A stretch of DNA of 64,000 bases. Source: Ulvibacterium sp965228935. GTDB taxonomy: Bacteria; Bacteroidota; Bacteroidia; Flavobacteriales; Flavobacteriaceae. The notes below the pieces were generated by a model, which was not told where the DNA came from, did no database searches, and saw nothing but the letters and a program-made list of their open reading frames with translations. The stretch spans positions 3,224,001-3,288,000 of the forward strand of contig NZ_OZ245846.1 of assembly GCF_965228935.1 (NCBI RefSeq). Direction: 5' to 3'. The translations under genes and the position numbers were made by a program. Shown here one piece after another: positions 42,241-52,082 of the stretch (position 1 is its first letter; every line of letters starts with the position of its first letter).

Positions 42241-42515
42241 GCAAGATTAGATATAAGACCTGAGATGTTAGATTAGAGATATAGGGTTTTTAGAGTGAAG
42301 GAGTAGCAATGAACAATGGGCAATGAACAATTACCAATGCGTCATGCGTATTAAGACTAACCTGAACCTTAAACTTAAAACTAACATCCGACTCAAGACC
42401 AAAAGACGAAAGATAGAAAGACATAGGACTTAAGATTTGGAAATTATATTTTTAGTTCCTCAAACCTCAAACCTCAAACCTAAAAATCTAACATCTAGCA
42501 TCTGACATCTAACCG
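42241..42515. repeat. Low-complexity intergenic block with degenerate repeats
   Basis: The left part has purine-biased units (GATGTTAGATT) and an AACAATGGGCAATG-like pair. The right part has tandem CTCAAAC units and ATCTAACATCTAGCATCTGAC-type units. GATGTTAGATT (42264-42274) is the exact inverted partner of AATCTAACATC (42485-42495), so the ends can pair over about 210 bases. Confidence 0.6.
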
Positions 42516-42518
42516 CCT

Positions 42519-43172
42519 ATGAACTTCAAAAACCTTATCCACTTTTTAACGGAGCTCAACAAGAACAATTCCAAGGAATGGATGGATGCCAATCGCAAAT
42601 GGTATAAGGAAGTACGGGACGATTATATTTCCTGGTTGGACAAAATGGACCTCACCTTAGAGGCCATGGATGACCAGTATTATTCCACTCCGGGAAGGAA
42701 GGGTATTAATCGCATCAACAACAATTTGATGTTTCATCCCAACAAACCGATTTATAAGGATCATTTTGGAGCTGGACTCGACAAACGCCCCAACACGGGG
42801 GATTTCTATGTAGAAATCGGCATTGAGCAGTCCATGCTGGCCGGAGGGTTTTGGCGTCCGGCCCCAAAAGTATTGCGCAGTATTCGTGAAGCCATTGATT
42901 ATGATGGGGAGGAACTCAAAAAAATACTTAACAAAAAGTCGTTTAAGGATACCTTTGGCGACTTGGTCCTTGATGAAAAGTTAAAAAGTGCCCCAAAGGG
43001 ATTCTCCAATGACCATCCCCATATAGACCTTTTGCGAAACAAGACTTTTGCGGTACTACATTCGTTTTCCAATACAGATGTATTGCAAGAAGATTTTGAC
43101 CAAAAAGTAATCAAGGTCTATCAAGAAATGTTGCCTTTTCGAAGATATTTAAACAAGGCGGTAACTGTCTGA
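42519..43172 (+). CDS. DUF2461 (TIGR02453) family protein
   Basis: 217 residues, matching the DUF2461 family by FLTELNKNNSKEWMDANRKWY at the start and RINNNLMFHPNKPIYKDHFG in the middle. It is cytoplasmic. The family is widespread in Bacteroidota and has no assigned function. Confidence 0.9.
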   Translation: MNFKNLIHFLTELNKNNSKEWMDANRKWYKEVRDDYISWLDKMDLTLEAMDDQYYSTPGRKGINRINNNLMFHPNKPIYKDHFGAGLDKRPNTGDFYVEIGIEQSMLAGGFWRPAPKVLRSIREAIDYDGEELKKILNKKSFKDTFGDLVLDEKLKSAPKGFSNDHPHIDLLRNKTFAVLHSFSNTDVLQEDFDQKVIKVYQEMLPFRRYLNKAVTV

Positions 43173-43191
43173 CTCGGGGAATTCAGTCCGA

Positions 43192-44067
43192 TTACCAGCG
43201 AACGATTTGTTCCATTTTATGTTTTCGATAATCCGAAGGAGGCATCCCTACTATTTTTTTGAAGGTTCTGCTAAAAAATGCCGGAGAGGTAAACCCTGAT
43301 TGATAGCAGGCCTCGGTAACGTTTGCCTCTTTTTTTCGCAACATCTCGCAGGCATAGGAAACCCTTATCTCGTTTAAGGTACGGGTAAGACTTTTTAAAG
43401 TCCTTCGTTTGTAATACCTACAGAATGAGGTTTCGGTCATGTTTACGAGATTGGCCATATCGGCGACCGTTATTTTGTTTTTGAAATTGGCATAGATGTA
43501 CTCTTTGATCAATCGCATTCTGCGTTCATCCAGTTCAGATCGATTGTATTCATGCTCAATGGTCAGGAAATGCATGGGTTGTTCCTCGGATAAATGGATT
43601 AAGATTTCCAAAAGGCTGGTTAGCTGATACGGCCCACTTTTCCGTGAAATTCCCTCTAAAAACCTTTTGACCTTGCCCGTTTCCTTCGTCTTAAAAAGAA
43701 TACCACTTTTTGCTTTCCATAACAAGGAACGTACTTTGACCATTTCCGGGGCTTGGAAAAAATGGGCTCCCAAAAAATCATGGGCAAACTGAATGACCAC
43801 TCCTTCGGGCATCGTATCACCTTCCTTATGATTCTCGTGCTTGAATATAACATGGGGAAAATCCTGCCCCAATAAGACCAATTCCCCCTCATTGAATTCC
43901 ATAAATCGGTTTCCCATAATGGCAGAAACCTTTCCCTTTCTAAAGTACATGATCTCGATTTCGGGATGGTAATGCCATTTGGTATTGAGGTCAAAGGGTT
44001 CTTCCTTGATCACAAAGGAGCAATGACTTTGCGGATTGATGAGTCGGAGGGCCGGTGTTTTTTTCAT
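43192..44067 (-). CDS. AraC family regulator, likely of the apiose locus
   Basis: 291 residues: an N-terminal cupin (about 15-110; HYHPEIEIMYFRKGKVSA) and a C-terminal AraC double helix-turn-helix (about 190-285; ITVADMANLVNMTETSFCRYY). It is transcribed divergently from the sugar-acid catabolic genes with a 117-base gap, the usual position of a local activator responding to the substrate or an intermediate. Its ligand is inferred, not shown. Confidence 0.88.
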   Translation of the reverse strand: MKKTPALRLINPQSHCSFVIKEEPFDLNTKWHYHPEIEIMYFRKGKVSAIMGNRFMEFNEGELVLLGQDFPHVIFKHENHKEGDTMPEGVVIQFAHDFLGAHFFQAPEMVKVRSLLWKAKSGILFKTKETGKVKRFLEGISRKSGPYQLTSLLEILIHLSEEQPMHFLTIEHEYNRSELDERRMRLIKEYIYANFKNKITVADMANLVNMTETSFCRYYKRRTLKSLTRTLNEIRVSYACEMLRKKEANVTEACYQSGFTSPAFFSRTFKKIVGMPPSDYRKHKMEQIVRW

Positions 44068-44171
44068 GAAATACGTCCTTTTTTGCCAATGGAAGGTTCT
44101 CTAAATATACAAAAAGACAAAATAGGACAAGTAAGTGAAAACAGTATGACGCGTTAAGAAGAGAGAAAAGG

Positions 44172-44179
44172 TAATTTTG
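44172..44179 (+). promoter_or_regulatory. -7 promoter box of the oiaC-like operon
   Basis: A perfect TAATTTTG lies 5 bases before the ATG at 44185, so the transcript would be nearly leaderless. Confidence 0.5.
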
Positions 44180-44184
44180 TAGGT

Positions 44185-45006
44185 ATGAATTTAGGCATTA
44201 GCAGTTATACCTACGCTTGGGCCATGGGCATTGCAGGCCATGTCCCCAATAAGGTTATGAGCGCTTTTGAGCTATTGGAAAAAGCGGTACAGCATGGGGT
44301 GAACAGGGTACAGATTGCGGATAACCTTCCCTTGCATGGCCATACCTTCAGTGAATTGAAGGCCATTAAGGGTTTTGCCCTGGAAAATCGCCTTCTTATT
44401 GAAGTCGGAATGCGTGGGATGACCCCAAAGAATTTGGAAACGTATCTAGAGTTGGCTGTTTTTTTCAATTCTCCTTTTCTCCGGATGGTGATAGATACGG
44501 AAAGTTTTGAACCCGAAGTAGATCAAATCGTTGAGATTGTAAATGAGGCATTGCCAAAATTCAAGGATGCCGGGGTAGTATTGGCGGTGGAAAATCATGA
44601 TAGGTTTAAGGCGAGTTCTTTTGTGGAGATTATAGAACGCACGGACAAGAGGTGGGTAGGCCTTTGCCTGGATACCATTAACTCCCTCGGGGCTGACCAG
44701 ACCATTGGGGAAGTTTTGGCGGAGCTTGCCCCATATACCGTGAATTTTCATGTAAAGGATTACGAAATCAGGCGAAAGTCCCATAACCTAGGATTTGATG
44801 TATTGGGCGCTCCGGCTGGTCGCGGAATGATGCCCATTGAGATGATATTAAAAGAATTGGCAAAATACAACCGATGCCAAAGTGCCATTTTGGAGCTGTG
44901 GACGCCACCCGAAGAAAGTATAAAGACCACAATAGCAAAGGAGGAGCAGTGGGCCACTGAAAGTATATTATATCTAAAGAACTTATTTAAAAACAGAAAA
45001 GTATGA
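44185..45006 (+). CDS. oiaC: Sugar phosphate isomerase/epimerase family, probable 3-oxo-isoapionate decarboxylase
   Basis: 273 residues, a TIM barrel of the AP endonuclease 2 family with metal-binding motifs (VENHDRFKASSF, LCLDTINSLG, NFHVKDYE). In the known oxidative D-apiose pathway, OiaC is a barrel of this family that converts 3-oxo-isoapionate to L-erythrulose and CO2. The name rests on the company of ApnO-, ApsD- and ApnL-like genes more than on diagnostic residues. It overlaps the apnO-like gene by four bases (ATGA), showing coupled translation. Confidence 0.7.
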   Translation: MNLGISSYTYAWAMGIAGHVPNKVMSAFELLEKAVQHGVNRVQIADNLPLHGHTFSELKAIKGFALENRLLIEVGMRGMTPKNLETYLELAVFFNSPFLRMVIDTESFEPEVDQIVEIVNEALPKFKDAGVVLAVENHDRFKASSFVEIIERTDKRWVGLCLDTINSLGADQTIGEVLAELAPYTVNFHVKDYEIRRKSHNLGFDVLGAPAGRGMMPIEMILKELAKYNRCQSAILELWTPPEESIKTTIAKEEQWATESILYLKNLFKNRKV

Positions 45007-45830
45007 ACAGGGTAGCACTTGTAGGTGCAGGCGGTAAAATGGGCATGCGCTGCACGAATAATTTGTTACATTCGGACTATGAAGTGGATTATCTTGAGGT
45101 TTCGGGAGAAGCCATCGCCCGATTACAGGAAAAGGGTGTGGAAGTGGCAGATCAGGATATAGCCTTGGCCAGAGCTGACATGGTTATTCTTGCCGTGCCG
45201 GATATAGCCATCCGGTCGGTTTCAAACGAAATTATCCCCAGGATGAAACCGGGATCCATGGTAGTCTGTTTGGATCCCGCCGCCCCCTTGGCAGGGCATT
45301 TACCCCATCGGGAAGATTTGGCTTATTATGTAACCCATCCGGCGCACCCATCGGTATTCAATTGGGAACCTACCGAGAAGGCACACTTTGATTATTATGG
45401 GGGCATTGCCGCCAAACAGACAGTGGTCTCTGCTATAATGCACGGTACCAATCAGGATTTTGAAAGGGGCGACAGCCTAACAAGAACCATTTTCAGTCCG
45501 GTGACCATAAATCATAGGATTACCGTGGAGCAAATGGCCCTATTGGAACCAGGTTTCAGTGAAACCCTAAGTTCCACATGCATTAAAAAAATCAGGGATG
45601 CTTTGGATGTGGTTGTCGCAAAGGGAGTCCCGGAGGCTGCTGCCCGGGATTTCATCCTAGGACACATCAATATACAATTGGCCGTATTATTTGGGGAGCT
45701 TCCCATACAATTCTCCGATGCCGCAATAAAGGCATTGGAACGTGCTGAAAACATTCTTTTTAAGGAGGGCTGGGAGGATATTTTTGAGATGGACAACATC
45801 CATGAACAGATCAAGGCTATTACAGAATAG
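45003..45830 (+). CDS. apnO: Probable D-apionate oxidoisomerase
   Basis: 275 residues: an N-terminal Rossmann motif (LVGAGGKMG) and a helical 6-phosphogluconate dehydrogenase-like C-terminal domain (PGDH_C type). The segments VTHPAHPSVFNW, YYGGIAAKQTVV and ITVEQMALLEPGFSETL recall ApnO, which oxidises and rearranges D-apionate to 3-oxo-isoapionate using NAD. Other sugar-acid dehydrogenases of the same fold exist, but the complete pathway around it favours ApnO. Confidence 0.78.
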   Translation: MNRVALVGAGGKMGMRCTNNLLHSDYEVDYLEVSGEAIARLQEKGVEVADQDIALARADMVILAVPDIAIRSVSNEIIPRMKPGSMVVCLDPAAPLAGHLPHREDLAYYVTHPAHPSVFNWEPTEKAHFDYYGGIAAKQTVVSAIMHGTNQDFERGDSLTRTIFSPVTINHRITVEQMALLEPGFSETLSSTCIKKIRDALDVVVAKGVPEAAARDFILGHINIQLAVLFGELPIQFSDAAIKALERAENILFKEGWEDIFEMDNIHEQIKAITE

Positions 45831-45862
45831 TAGGTGATGTTACCGGGATAGATTTTTTATTT

Positions 45863-46882
45863 ATGGATAAGCTTAAGTTTGCCATATTTGGCACGGGTTT
45901 TTGGGCCAACTTCCAGATTCCGGGATGGCAGGAATTGGATGGGGTAACCTGCGTGGCCGCTTACAATCGAACCCGATCCAAGGCAGATGCCATTGCACGG
46001 AAATTCGGGATTCCCAGGGTATATGATGATCCTGAGGAACTATTGGAAAAGGAAGAACTTGATTTTGTGGATATCTGTACGGATGTGAATACGCATCTGC
46101 CATTGACAAGGTTGGCCGCAAGGAGGGGTATCCATGTGGTCTGTCAAAAACCTATGGCGCCTTCCTTAAAGCAGTCACAAGAATTGGTAGATACCTGTAC
46201 AAGCAACGGGGTGAAGCTTTTTATCAATGAAAACTTTAGATGGCAAGCCCCTATTCGGGAATTTAAGAGAATTTTGGACTCGGGCCTAATAGGAACCCCA
46301 TTTAAGGCTAGGATTTCTTTTTGCAGCGCGTTCCCTGTTTTTGACAACCAGCCCTTTTTAGCGGAATTGGAACATTTTATCCTTACCGATATCGGTTCCC
46401 ACGTTTTGGATGTTTCCCGGTTTCTTTTCGGGGAAGCCCATACACTCTATTGTTCTACCCACCGTATAAATCCGAATATAAAGGGCGAGGACGTGGCCAA
46501 TGTCTTTATGCGCATGGAAAAAGGGGTCTCTTGTTACGTGGAAATGTCCTATGCCTCACTTTTGGAAAAGGAAGCTTTTCCCCAGGTACTTATACTGGTC
46601 GAGGCATCCAGTGGATCTCTTAAGCTCTCCCATGATTATACTATACGTATCACCACGGATACGGGTACCGAGGACAAAGTTGTAAGGCCCAAGCTGTACG
46701 ATTGGATAGACCCGGAGTATGCCGTGGTACATTCCAGTATTGTGGATTGCCAACAGGATATCTTAAACGGATTACGTGGTGAAATCTCAGAAATGACCGG
46801 AACGGACAACTTAAGGACCGTGGAACTGGTTTGGGGGAGTTATCGATCTGCGGAAACGGATGGACTCATCAAACTAAGATAA
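45863..46882 (+). CDS. apsD: Gfo/Idh/MocA oxidoreductase, probable D-apiose dehydrogenase
   Basis: 339 residues without signal peptide, unlike the Tat-exported relative at 485. The Rossmann motif reads GTGFWANFQIPGW, resembling the GFFAxNxLxxW start of ApsD proteins; the catalytic Lys motif is CQKPMAP, and the segment INENFRWQAPIREFK with DIGSHVLDVSRFLFG completes the match. ApsD oxidises D-apiose to the lactone. It is the third gene of the rightward unit and is convergent with the apnL-like gene. Confidence 0.75.
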   Translation: MDKLKFAIFGTGFWANFQIPGWQELDGVTCVAAYNRTRSKADAIARKFGIPRVYDDPEELLEKEELDFVDICTDVNTHLPLTRLAARRGIHVVCQKPMAPSLKQSQELVDTCTSNGVKLFINENFRWQAPIREFKRILDSGLIGTPFKARISFCSAFPVFDNQPFLAELEHFILTDIGSHVLDVSRFLFGEAHTLYCSTHRINPNIKGEDVANVFMRMEKGVSCYVEMSYASLLEKEAFPQVLILVEASSGSLKLSHDYTIRITTDTGTEDKVVRPKLYDWIDPEYAVVHSSIVDCQQDILNGLRGEISEMTGTDNLRTVELVWGSYRSAETDGLIKLR

Positions 46883-46888
46883 AATCGA

Positions 46889-48604
46889 TCAATCCATAAA
46901 TTTCAACTCCTTCGGCTTTAACCCAATTGACTTTTCTTCTATTTGTACAAGGATTGGGTCTTCAGTAAAATTAGCCAAAATATAGGACCGTTTCCCATTT
47001 TCCTCAAGTATTAATCCTTCGAATACCAACGGATGGCTGCTCTCGGTATGGATTGCAAGGGCATTTTTCTTTTCGCCCAAAAAGGCAAAGACTTCATATA
47101 TAGGAAATAAGCTTTGGCCCGAATCGGATAATAGTCCTTCATCGCCCAAAGTTTGAAAAAAAGTGGCTTGAGCCGCACCCCCTTGAATGATGTTTTTCAA
47201 GGATGCCAATGTCCATAGCGCATTTAATGGGGTCTTATGTCTATGGTCCAGACGCGCCCTGGCCTGTTCTTCCTCAGATATAGCCACTGTTGCATCTGGA
47301 TTAGAACGGGGTTTAAGGGTAATGGGGGAAATATGGATAGGTTTCCCTTCGCTAATCATCCGGGCGCTCTTGATGACAGAGGTGAAGGTCTGCGCCGTTT
47401 CCAAAATGGACAGATCATCAGAGGCGTGTACCTGCGGATTCGCGGAAAATGACAAAAAATCAATGGAATTGGAAGGTGGTCTTTCCCGATTGATTTGTGT
47501 AAAATAATGGTCGGTTCCTCCGCCTATCGGGACATTGCCAAAGGTAGCCCTTAGTACGGGGCGTACCTTTTCCAGAAAATCCCTCTTTGTTGTTGAGGTC
47601 TCGGTGCTTAAGGGAAGTATGTTCATTATGATGAGGCCTTCCCAATTGATTTTTTTAAGCCGATTTCCCAATGTCTTGGCGTTATTGTTGGTAAAAAGGA
47701 TAAGTTCTATAGGCAACTGTAAGCGTTTGGCCTGGAATAAATTGGATTCAACATTTTCTTCTTTTCCATCCAATCGAATTTCCACACGTAAAAAAGAAAG
47801 CTGTAAATCCTTTAGTTTTTGAACCTCCCAGTTAGAGAGGCTACGGCCATTGGTCTCAACTCCAAGACGTGGTAGGGGGGAGGTGTTGCCCAGAATATTG
47901 AGCTTAAGGTCCGGGCCTTGGTCAAAGGACGTATCCAAAGACCTTGGAATAACATCCAGCCGTATTCTTTGGGATACCGTTTTGCCTTTTTTCCAAGATA
48001 ATGGGAATGGCAATTCCAAGGGGGTACAATAGGTCTTATATGAGGCGTCCAACCAATTGCGTTGATCTTCGGTCTCAAAAACTTCACCCTCTAAAAAGAG
48101 CCTTATTTCAGAAGTGTCCGTTTCCCAGGCCATACCCTTGATATCCTTGAATGGTTGATGTGGGGAAATGATTTCGGGAAAGGTTTGGGTGGTGCTTGAA
48201 CCATCTGAATGGGTTATCCGCACTTCTTTTCCCGTGCACTTGTCACTAGGATGTAGTACACAAAATCCGATTCGATTGGCATCAAAACGGGAATAGGCCT
48301 TTCCATTTATTTCAAACGTAAGGGTGTTGCCCATGCCCATTATTTTGCACTTCCATCGAAAGTCGATCTCCTTTTGTTTACAGGTACAGTCGTATTGCAA
48401 CAGAAATCCGTTGGGGTTCTTCTTAAGGGTGGCGTTATTGATATGGTGCGGCACGGTGCCCCAATTGGAATCCCGTACAGCAAAGTAGATCATTCGTAGT
48501 AGTTCTTCATTGCCGAACCTTATATAGCGCAAAAATCCGTTTTCAAAGAGGACGTCAAGATGACCGGTTCGCAAGGTCAAAGGGTTGTTCAGGTCTACCA
48601 TCAT
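46889..48604 (-). CDS. apnL: Probable D-apionate lactonase
   Basis: 571 residues from ATG 48604, chosen because it overlaps the upstream stop in ATGA; a longer frame to 48628 exists. The layout is an N-terminal beta-sandwich (about 1-230), a TIM-barrel-like middle and a small C-terminal beta domain, as in ApnL. The segment NRIGFCVLHPSDKCTGK followed by ITHSDGSSTTQTFPEIISPHQPF is what I associate with that family. ApnL opens apionolactone to apionate. No signal peptide, so it is cytoplasmic. Confidence 0.72.
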   Translation of the reverse strand: MMVDLNNPLTLRTGHLDVLFENGFLRYIRFGNEELLRMIYFAVRDSNWGTVPHHINNATLKKNPNGFLLQYDCTCKQKEIDFRWKCKIMGMGNTLTFEINGKAYSRFDANRIGFCVLHPSDKCTGKEVRITHSDGSSTTQTFPEIISPHQPFKDIKGMAWETDTSEIRLFLEGEVFETEDQRNWLDASYKTYCTPLELPFPLSWKKGKTVSQRIRLDVIPRSLDTSFDQGPDLKLNILGNTSPLPRLGVETNGRSLSNWEVQKLKDLQLSFLRVEIRLDGKEENVESNLFQAKRLQLPIELILFTNNNAKTLGNRLKKINWEGLIIMNILPLSTETSTTKRDFLEKVRPVLRATFGNVPIGGGTDHYFTQINRERPPSNSIDFLSFSANPQVHASDDLSILETAQTFTSVIKSARMISEGKPIHISPITLKPRSNPDATVAISEEEQARARLDHRHKTPLNALWTLASLKNIIQGGAAQATFFQTLGDEGLLSDSGQSLFPIYEVFAFLGEKKNALAIHTESSHPLVFEGLILEENGKRSYILANFTEDPILVQIEEKSIGLKPKELKFMD

Positions 48605-49608
48605 TTTTTTGCCCAATTTGCGCCCCACATCTTGGGCGCCATTTCCTTGAGATTATCCTTATGGATAACAAAGCCCGGATCAATAATCGTTTGTTTCACG
48701 GCCTTCCCATTTAACTGATCAATAATAGCCTGTATGGAAGCATCACATTCATAATAAACATCCTGGACCCCATCAGCATCCAGATACCCTTCCACAAGCA
48801 TTTTGTAGGCCATGGCATCACCATCAAAGCCACCCAGTATTACATGCTTTTGATGCCCTATGGGATGGTACTTGTCCACATTTTTTAATGCGGAGATTAT
48901 TGAAGGAAACAAAAAATCCGAACTGGAAAAAATAAAGGAAATATCCGGATGGGCCTGCAATGCGTTGGTCACCCCGGCCAATGCTTTCTCCTGGTTCCAT
49001 TCCGTAGGAATCTCGGCCACTAGTTCTATGGTGTCTGGATATTCGGCAATGGCATCGTTGAACCCGTTACGGCGATGGACTGCATTGATGTCGCCAAGAT
49101 CCCCGATTAGAATCATGGCCTTATGTTTCTTACCGGATTTCCGGGCCAGTTCGCACATATATTTCACGGTCTTTTTGGCAATATCATAGTTGTCCGCCAC
49201 TACGGTGGTATAGCTGCCCTCATTCTCTGCAGGTAGCCTGTTGTAGATAACAATGGGAATATTGGCCCGATTGGCCGCTTTAATGATCGGGATAATGGTA
49301 TGGGCATCCTTGGGCGCGATTACTATGCCATCCACCCCTCTGGAGATAAAATTGTTTATCTGCTCAAATTGTCTGTTCGCATCACCATTGGCCACCGCTT
49401 CAAGATAATCGGCTTTGTTTTTTTGGGACGCATCTTTCATAGCCTCTATACTTGCCACCCAATATTCGGTTTGTAGAATTTCAAATGAGATACCAATGGT
49501 GGTCCTTTCCAATTTTTTCGCACAAGCACTTAGTAACAGGCCAATAAAAGACAGCAATAAGGCCGTTCCATGGAAAATAGTTCTTTTTACCTTCAGTGTA
49601 TTCCCCAT
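48601..49608 (-). CDS. Sugar ABC transporter substrate-binding lipoprotein
   Basis: 335 residues with a lipobox (LLLSAC) and a type I periplasmic binding fold of the ribose/xylose group (GVDGIVIAPKDAHTIIPII, then NIPIVIYNR). It should capture a free monosaccharide in the periplasm, here probably apiose. Its start overlaps the upstream permease stop by 16 bases and its stop overlaps the apnL-like start, so the whole set is tightly coupled. Confidence 0.9.
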   Translation of the reverse strand: MGNTLKVKRTIFHGTALLLSFIGLLLSACAKKLERTTIGISFEILQTEYWVASIEAMKDASQKNKADYLEAVANGDANRQFEQINNFISRGVDGIVIAPKDAHTIIPIIKAANRANIPIVIYNRLPAENEGSYTTVVADNYDIAKKTVKYMCELARKSGKKHKAMILIGDLGDINAVHRRNGFNDAIAEYPDTIELVAEIPTEWNQEKALAGVTNALQAHPDISFIFSSSDFLFPSIISALKNVDKYHPIGHQKHVILGGFDGDAMAYKMLVEGYLDADGVQDVYYECDASIQAIIDQLNGKAVKQTIIDPGFVIHKDNLKEMAPKMWGANWAKK

Positions 49609-50567
49609 CTTTTTAATTTTTGCTGTTGTAGATGTCGCAGGCTATCGATCAGGACTACCAAAAAAATAACGCCTCCGGTAATCAAAGGATATAGATAGGG
49701 GTCTGCGTTTACCATTACAAGGCCGTTCTGGATACATTGTACCAACAAAACTCCAACCAATGTCCCGGGAAAAACGGTTCCTTTACCTCCAAAAAGGCTT
49801 GTACCACCAAGGACGGCAGCCGCAATGGCCATAAACTCGCTTTGTAATCCAAAAGTAGGGGAAACGGCCCCGAGTTGGGAAATGGCTACCAAACCTCCAA
49901 TCGATGCGCAGAGACCACAGATGAGGTATACCTTGAGCAGGATTCCATTGACTCGAATACCTGCTTTCTTGGATTTTAAAGTACTGTGGCCAACTGCATA
50001 GACTTGTTTGCCAAAAGTGGTCTTGGTAAGTAGTAGGTGCCCAATGACCACCACCAGAACAAACGCGATTATTGGAAAGGGTATGCCAAAAAGCTTTGCC
50101 GAACCAATCTTAAGAAAGGATTCCGGTAGATTGATCGCCCTCGTTTCGGAAAGGAACAATCCAAGACCGCGCCCCATATAAAATGTGGCCAGGGTGACTA
50201 TAAAAGGGACAATTTTGGCCCTGACCACCAAAAAGCCGTTCATCAGCCCAAAAAGTATACCTACTGCCAATACAACGGAAAAAGCCATCCACAATGGGAA
50301 GCCGGCCACTACCATTTTGCTTGAGATTACTCCCGCCAAAAACATAATGGAGCCTACCGATAGGTCTATACCGGCGGTCAATAGGACGAATGTCATTCCT
50401 GTGGCTATAATTCCCAAGGAAGAAGCCTGTGTAAGTACATTGATCAAGTTTTGGAAGGAAAAAAAACTTTTGGAAAGCAATCCGAACACCGTTAGGACTA
50501 TTATAAAAAGGACTAGGGTGGAGTGATGGAGTAGACGTTGGACGGTTTTATTTGTTATCCATTTCAT
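49593..50567 (-). CDS. Sugar ABC permease (RbsC type)
   Basis: 324 residues with about eight to ten membrane helices and the BPD_transp_2 signature (GTSLFGGKGTVFPGTLVGVLL). It is one of two permeases in this importer, so the channel is probably a heterodimer, in contrast with the homodimer of RbsC. The C-terminus is basic and cytoplasmic. Confidence 0.92.
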   Translation of the reverse strand: MKWITNKTVQRLLHHSTLVLFIIVLTVFGLLSKSFFSFQNLINVLTQASSLGIIATGMTFVLLTAGIDLSVGSIMFLAGVISSKMVVAGFPLWMAFSVVLAVGILFGLMNGFLVVRAKIVPFIVTLATFYMGRGLGLFLSETRAINLPESFLKIGSAKLFGIPFPIIAFVLVVVIGHLLLTKTTFGKQVYAVGHSTLKSKKAGIRVNGILLKVYLICGLCASIGGLVAISQLGAVSPTFGLQSEFMAIAAAVLGGTSLFGGKGTVFPGTLVGVLLVQCIQNGLVMVNADPYLYPLITGGVIFLVVLIDSLRHLQQQKLKRWGIH

Positions 50568-50569
50568 AA

Positions 50570-52081
50570 TTACAGTGCTTCTTTTCCAGTGTGGTGTAAA
50601 GCCGCCTCCAAAATGGCCGACCGGTCAAACTCTTCCTTTTTGAACTCTCTACAAATCTGGCCTTCGCTCATTACAATTATTCGGTCGCAAAGCCCCAGGA
50701 GTTCCTCTATTTCCGATGATATCAAAACCGTACTGGAACCTGATTTCACCAAGGCATTGATCAACGTATAGATTTCATGCTTGGCCCCTATATCTATTCC
50801 CTTGGTAGGTTCATCCAAGATGAGAAGTTCGGGTTCGGTCAAGAGCCATTTGGCCAAAACTACCTTCTGTTGGTTGCCCCCGCTCAAAGTGGAGACCGCC
50901 TGCGTAGTAAGATTTTGGTATTTGGTATTTAGGGCATCGGCCTGTACCCGGCTTCTTTTCCCGACCTCCTCGTAATCAACGCGATTCAAGGACTTTGTAT
51001 ATCTTGGAAGAACGGCAAGTTGGATGTTTTTTGCAATCGTCTGGTCTATCATTAGGCCCTCCTCTTGACGATTTTCCGTGAGGAAGGCCACACCTTGTTT
51101 TATCCATTTTACCGGGTTGGGGTTATGCATTGTTCGTCCGTTCCATCTAAGAGTTCCCATTTCCAGCGGATCAAGTCCATAGACCATTCGGATCATTTCT
51201 GATCGTCCGGCACCTACAAGTCCATAAAAGCCCAAGACTTCACCTTTTTCAACTGAAAAATCAAGGGGGCCTATATATCCCGCCTTAAGACCGCTAACCT
51301 CAAGACAAGTTTCTCCTAAAGTAACCGTATCCCGTTGCGGAATAAATTCTCCCATATCCCGACCTATCATGTGGTTCACCAAAGTAGGTATCGTATAGGA
51401 TGTGGTCTCGTCATGTGCGATCAATTCCCCGTCTCGGAGAACGGCTATGTAGTCGGTCAGTTGCATGACGTCCTCTAGGTTATGGCTTATATAGATAATA
51501 GCCAACCCCTGATTTTTTAATGAACGGATAAGGCTGAACAATTTTTGAGCCTCATGACGCGTAAGGGAAGTGGTGGGTTCGTCGAATATTACGATTTTGG
51601 GATTTGTACTCAGGGCCTTGGCAATTTCCACCATTTGCCTTTGGGCCGCCATTAAATTCGCTACGGGCATATTGGGGGAAATGTCCAATCCGACCTGTGA
51701 GAGAATTTTTTCCGTTTTTTCCCGTGCCGTTTTTCCATCCAGAAAGCGGCATCCCAACACCCTTTTTTTGGGGAAATTAACGATGAAGAGGTTTTCCGCT
51801 ATGCTTAAATTGGGAAAAAGGTTCAGTTCCTGATGGATAAATGCTATTCCATTGGTTTGGGCGTCATTTGGTGAATCGGGAGCATAAACCTTTCCGTTAA
51901 GTGCCATTTCACCCGAACTTAAGGGAATAATTCCTCCTAGGATGTTCATCAAAGTAGATTTGCCCGCTCCGTTTTCGCCCACCAGACCCAGTACGCTTCC
52001 CGTCCCCAGTGCCAGTTGTATTCCCTTTAGCACCGCTACTTCCCCAAAGCTTTTATATATATCCTTAAATTCCAGTAGCAT
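50570..52081 (-). CDS. Sugar ABC ATPase with two domains (RbsA/XylG type)
   Basis: 503 residues. The first domain has an intact Walker A (GENGAGKST) and Walker B (IVIFDEPTTSL). The second has a degenerate P-loop (GLVGAGRSE) but a normal signature (LSGGNQQK) and Walker B (LLILDEPTKGID), the usual asymmetry of this class. It powers the two adjacent permeases. Confidence 0.94.
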   Translation of the reverse strand: MLLEFKDIYKSFGEVAVLKGIQLALGTGSVLGLVGENGAGKSTLMNILGGIIPLSSGEMALNGKVYAPDSPNDAQTNGIAFIHQELNLFPNLSIAENLFIVNFPKKRVLGCRFLDGKTAREKTEKILSQVGLDISPNMPVANLMAAQRQMVEIAKALSTNPKIVIFDEPTTSLTRHEAQKLFSLIRSLKNQGLAIIYISHNLEDVMQLTDYIAVLRDGELIAHDETTSYTIPTLVNHMIGRDMGEFIPQRDTVTLGETCLEVSGLKAGYIGPLDFSVEKGEVLGFYGLVGAGRSEMIRMVYGLDPLEMGTLRWNGRTMHNPNPVKWIKQGVAFLTENRQEEGLMIDQTIAKNIQLAVLPRYTKSLNRVDYEEVGKRSRVQADALNTKYQNLTTQAVSTLSGGNQQKVVLAKWLLTEPELLILDEPTKGIDIGAKHEIYTLINALVKSGSSTVLISSEIEELLGLCDRIIVMSEGQICREFKKEEFDRSAILEAALHHTGKEAL

Positions 52082-52082
52082 G

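Noticed and set aside
42241..42515. CRISPR array
   Set aside because: Repeat units are short, degenerate and without regular spacers, and no cas genes are nearby.
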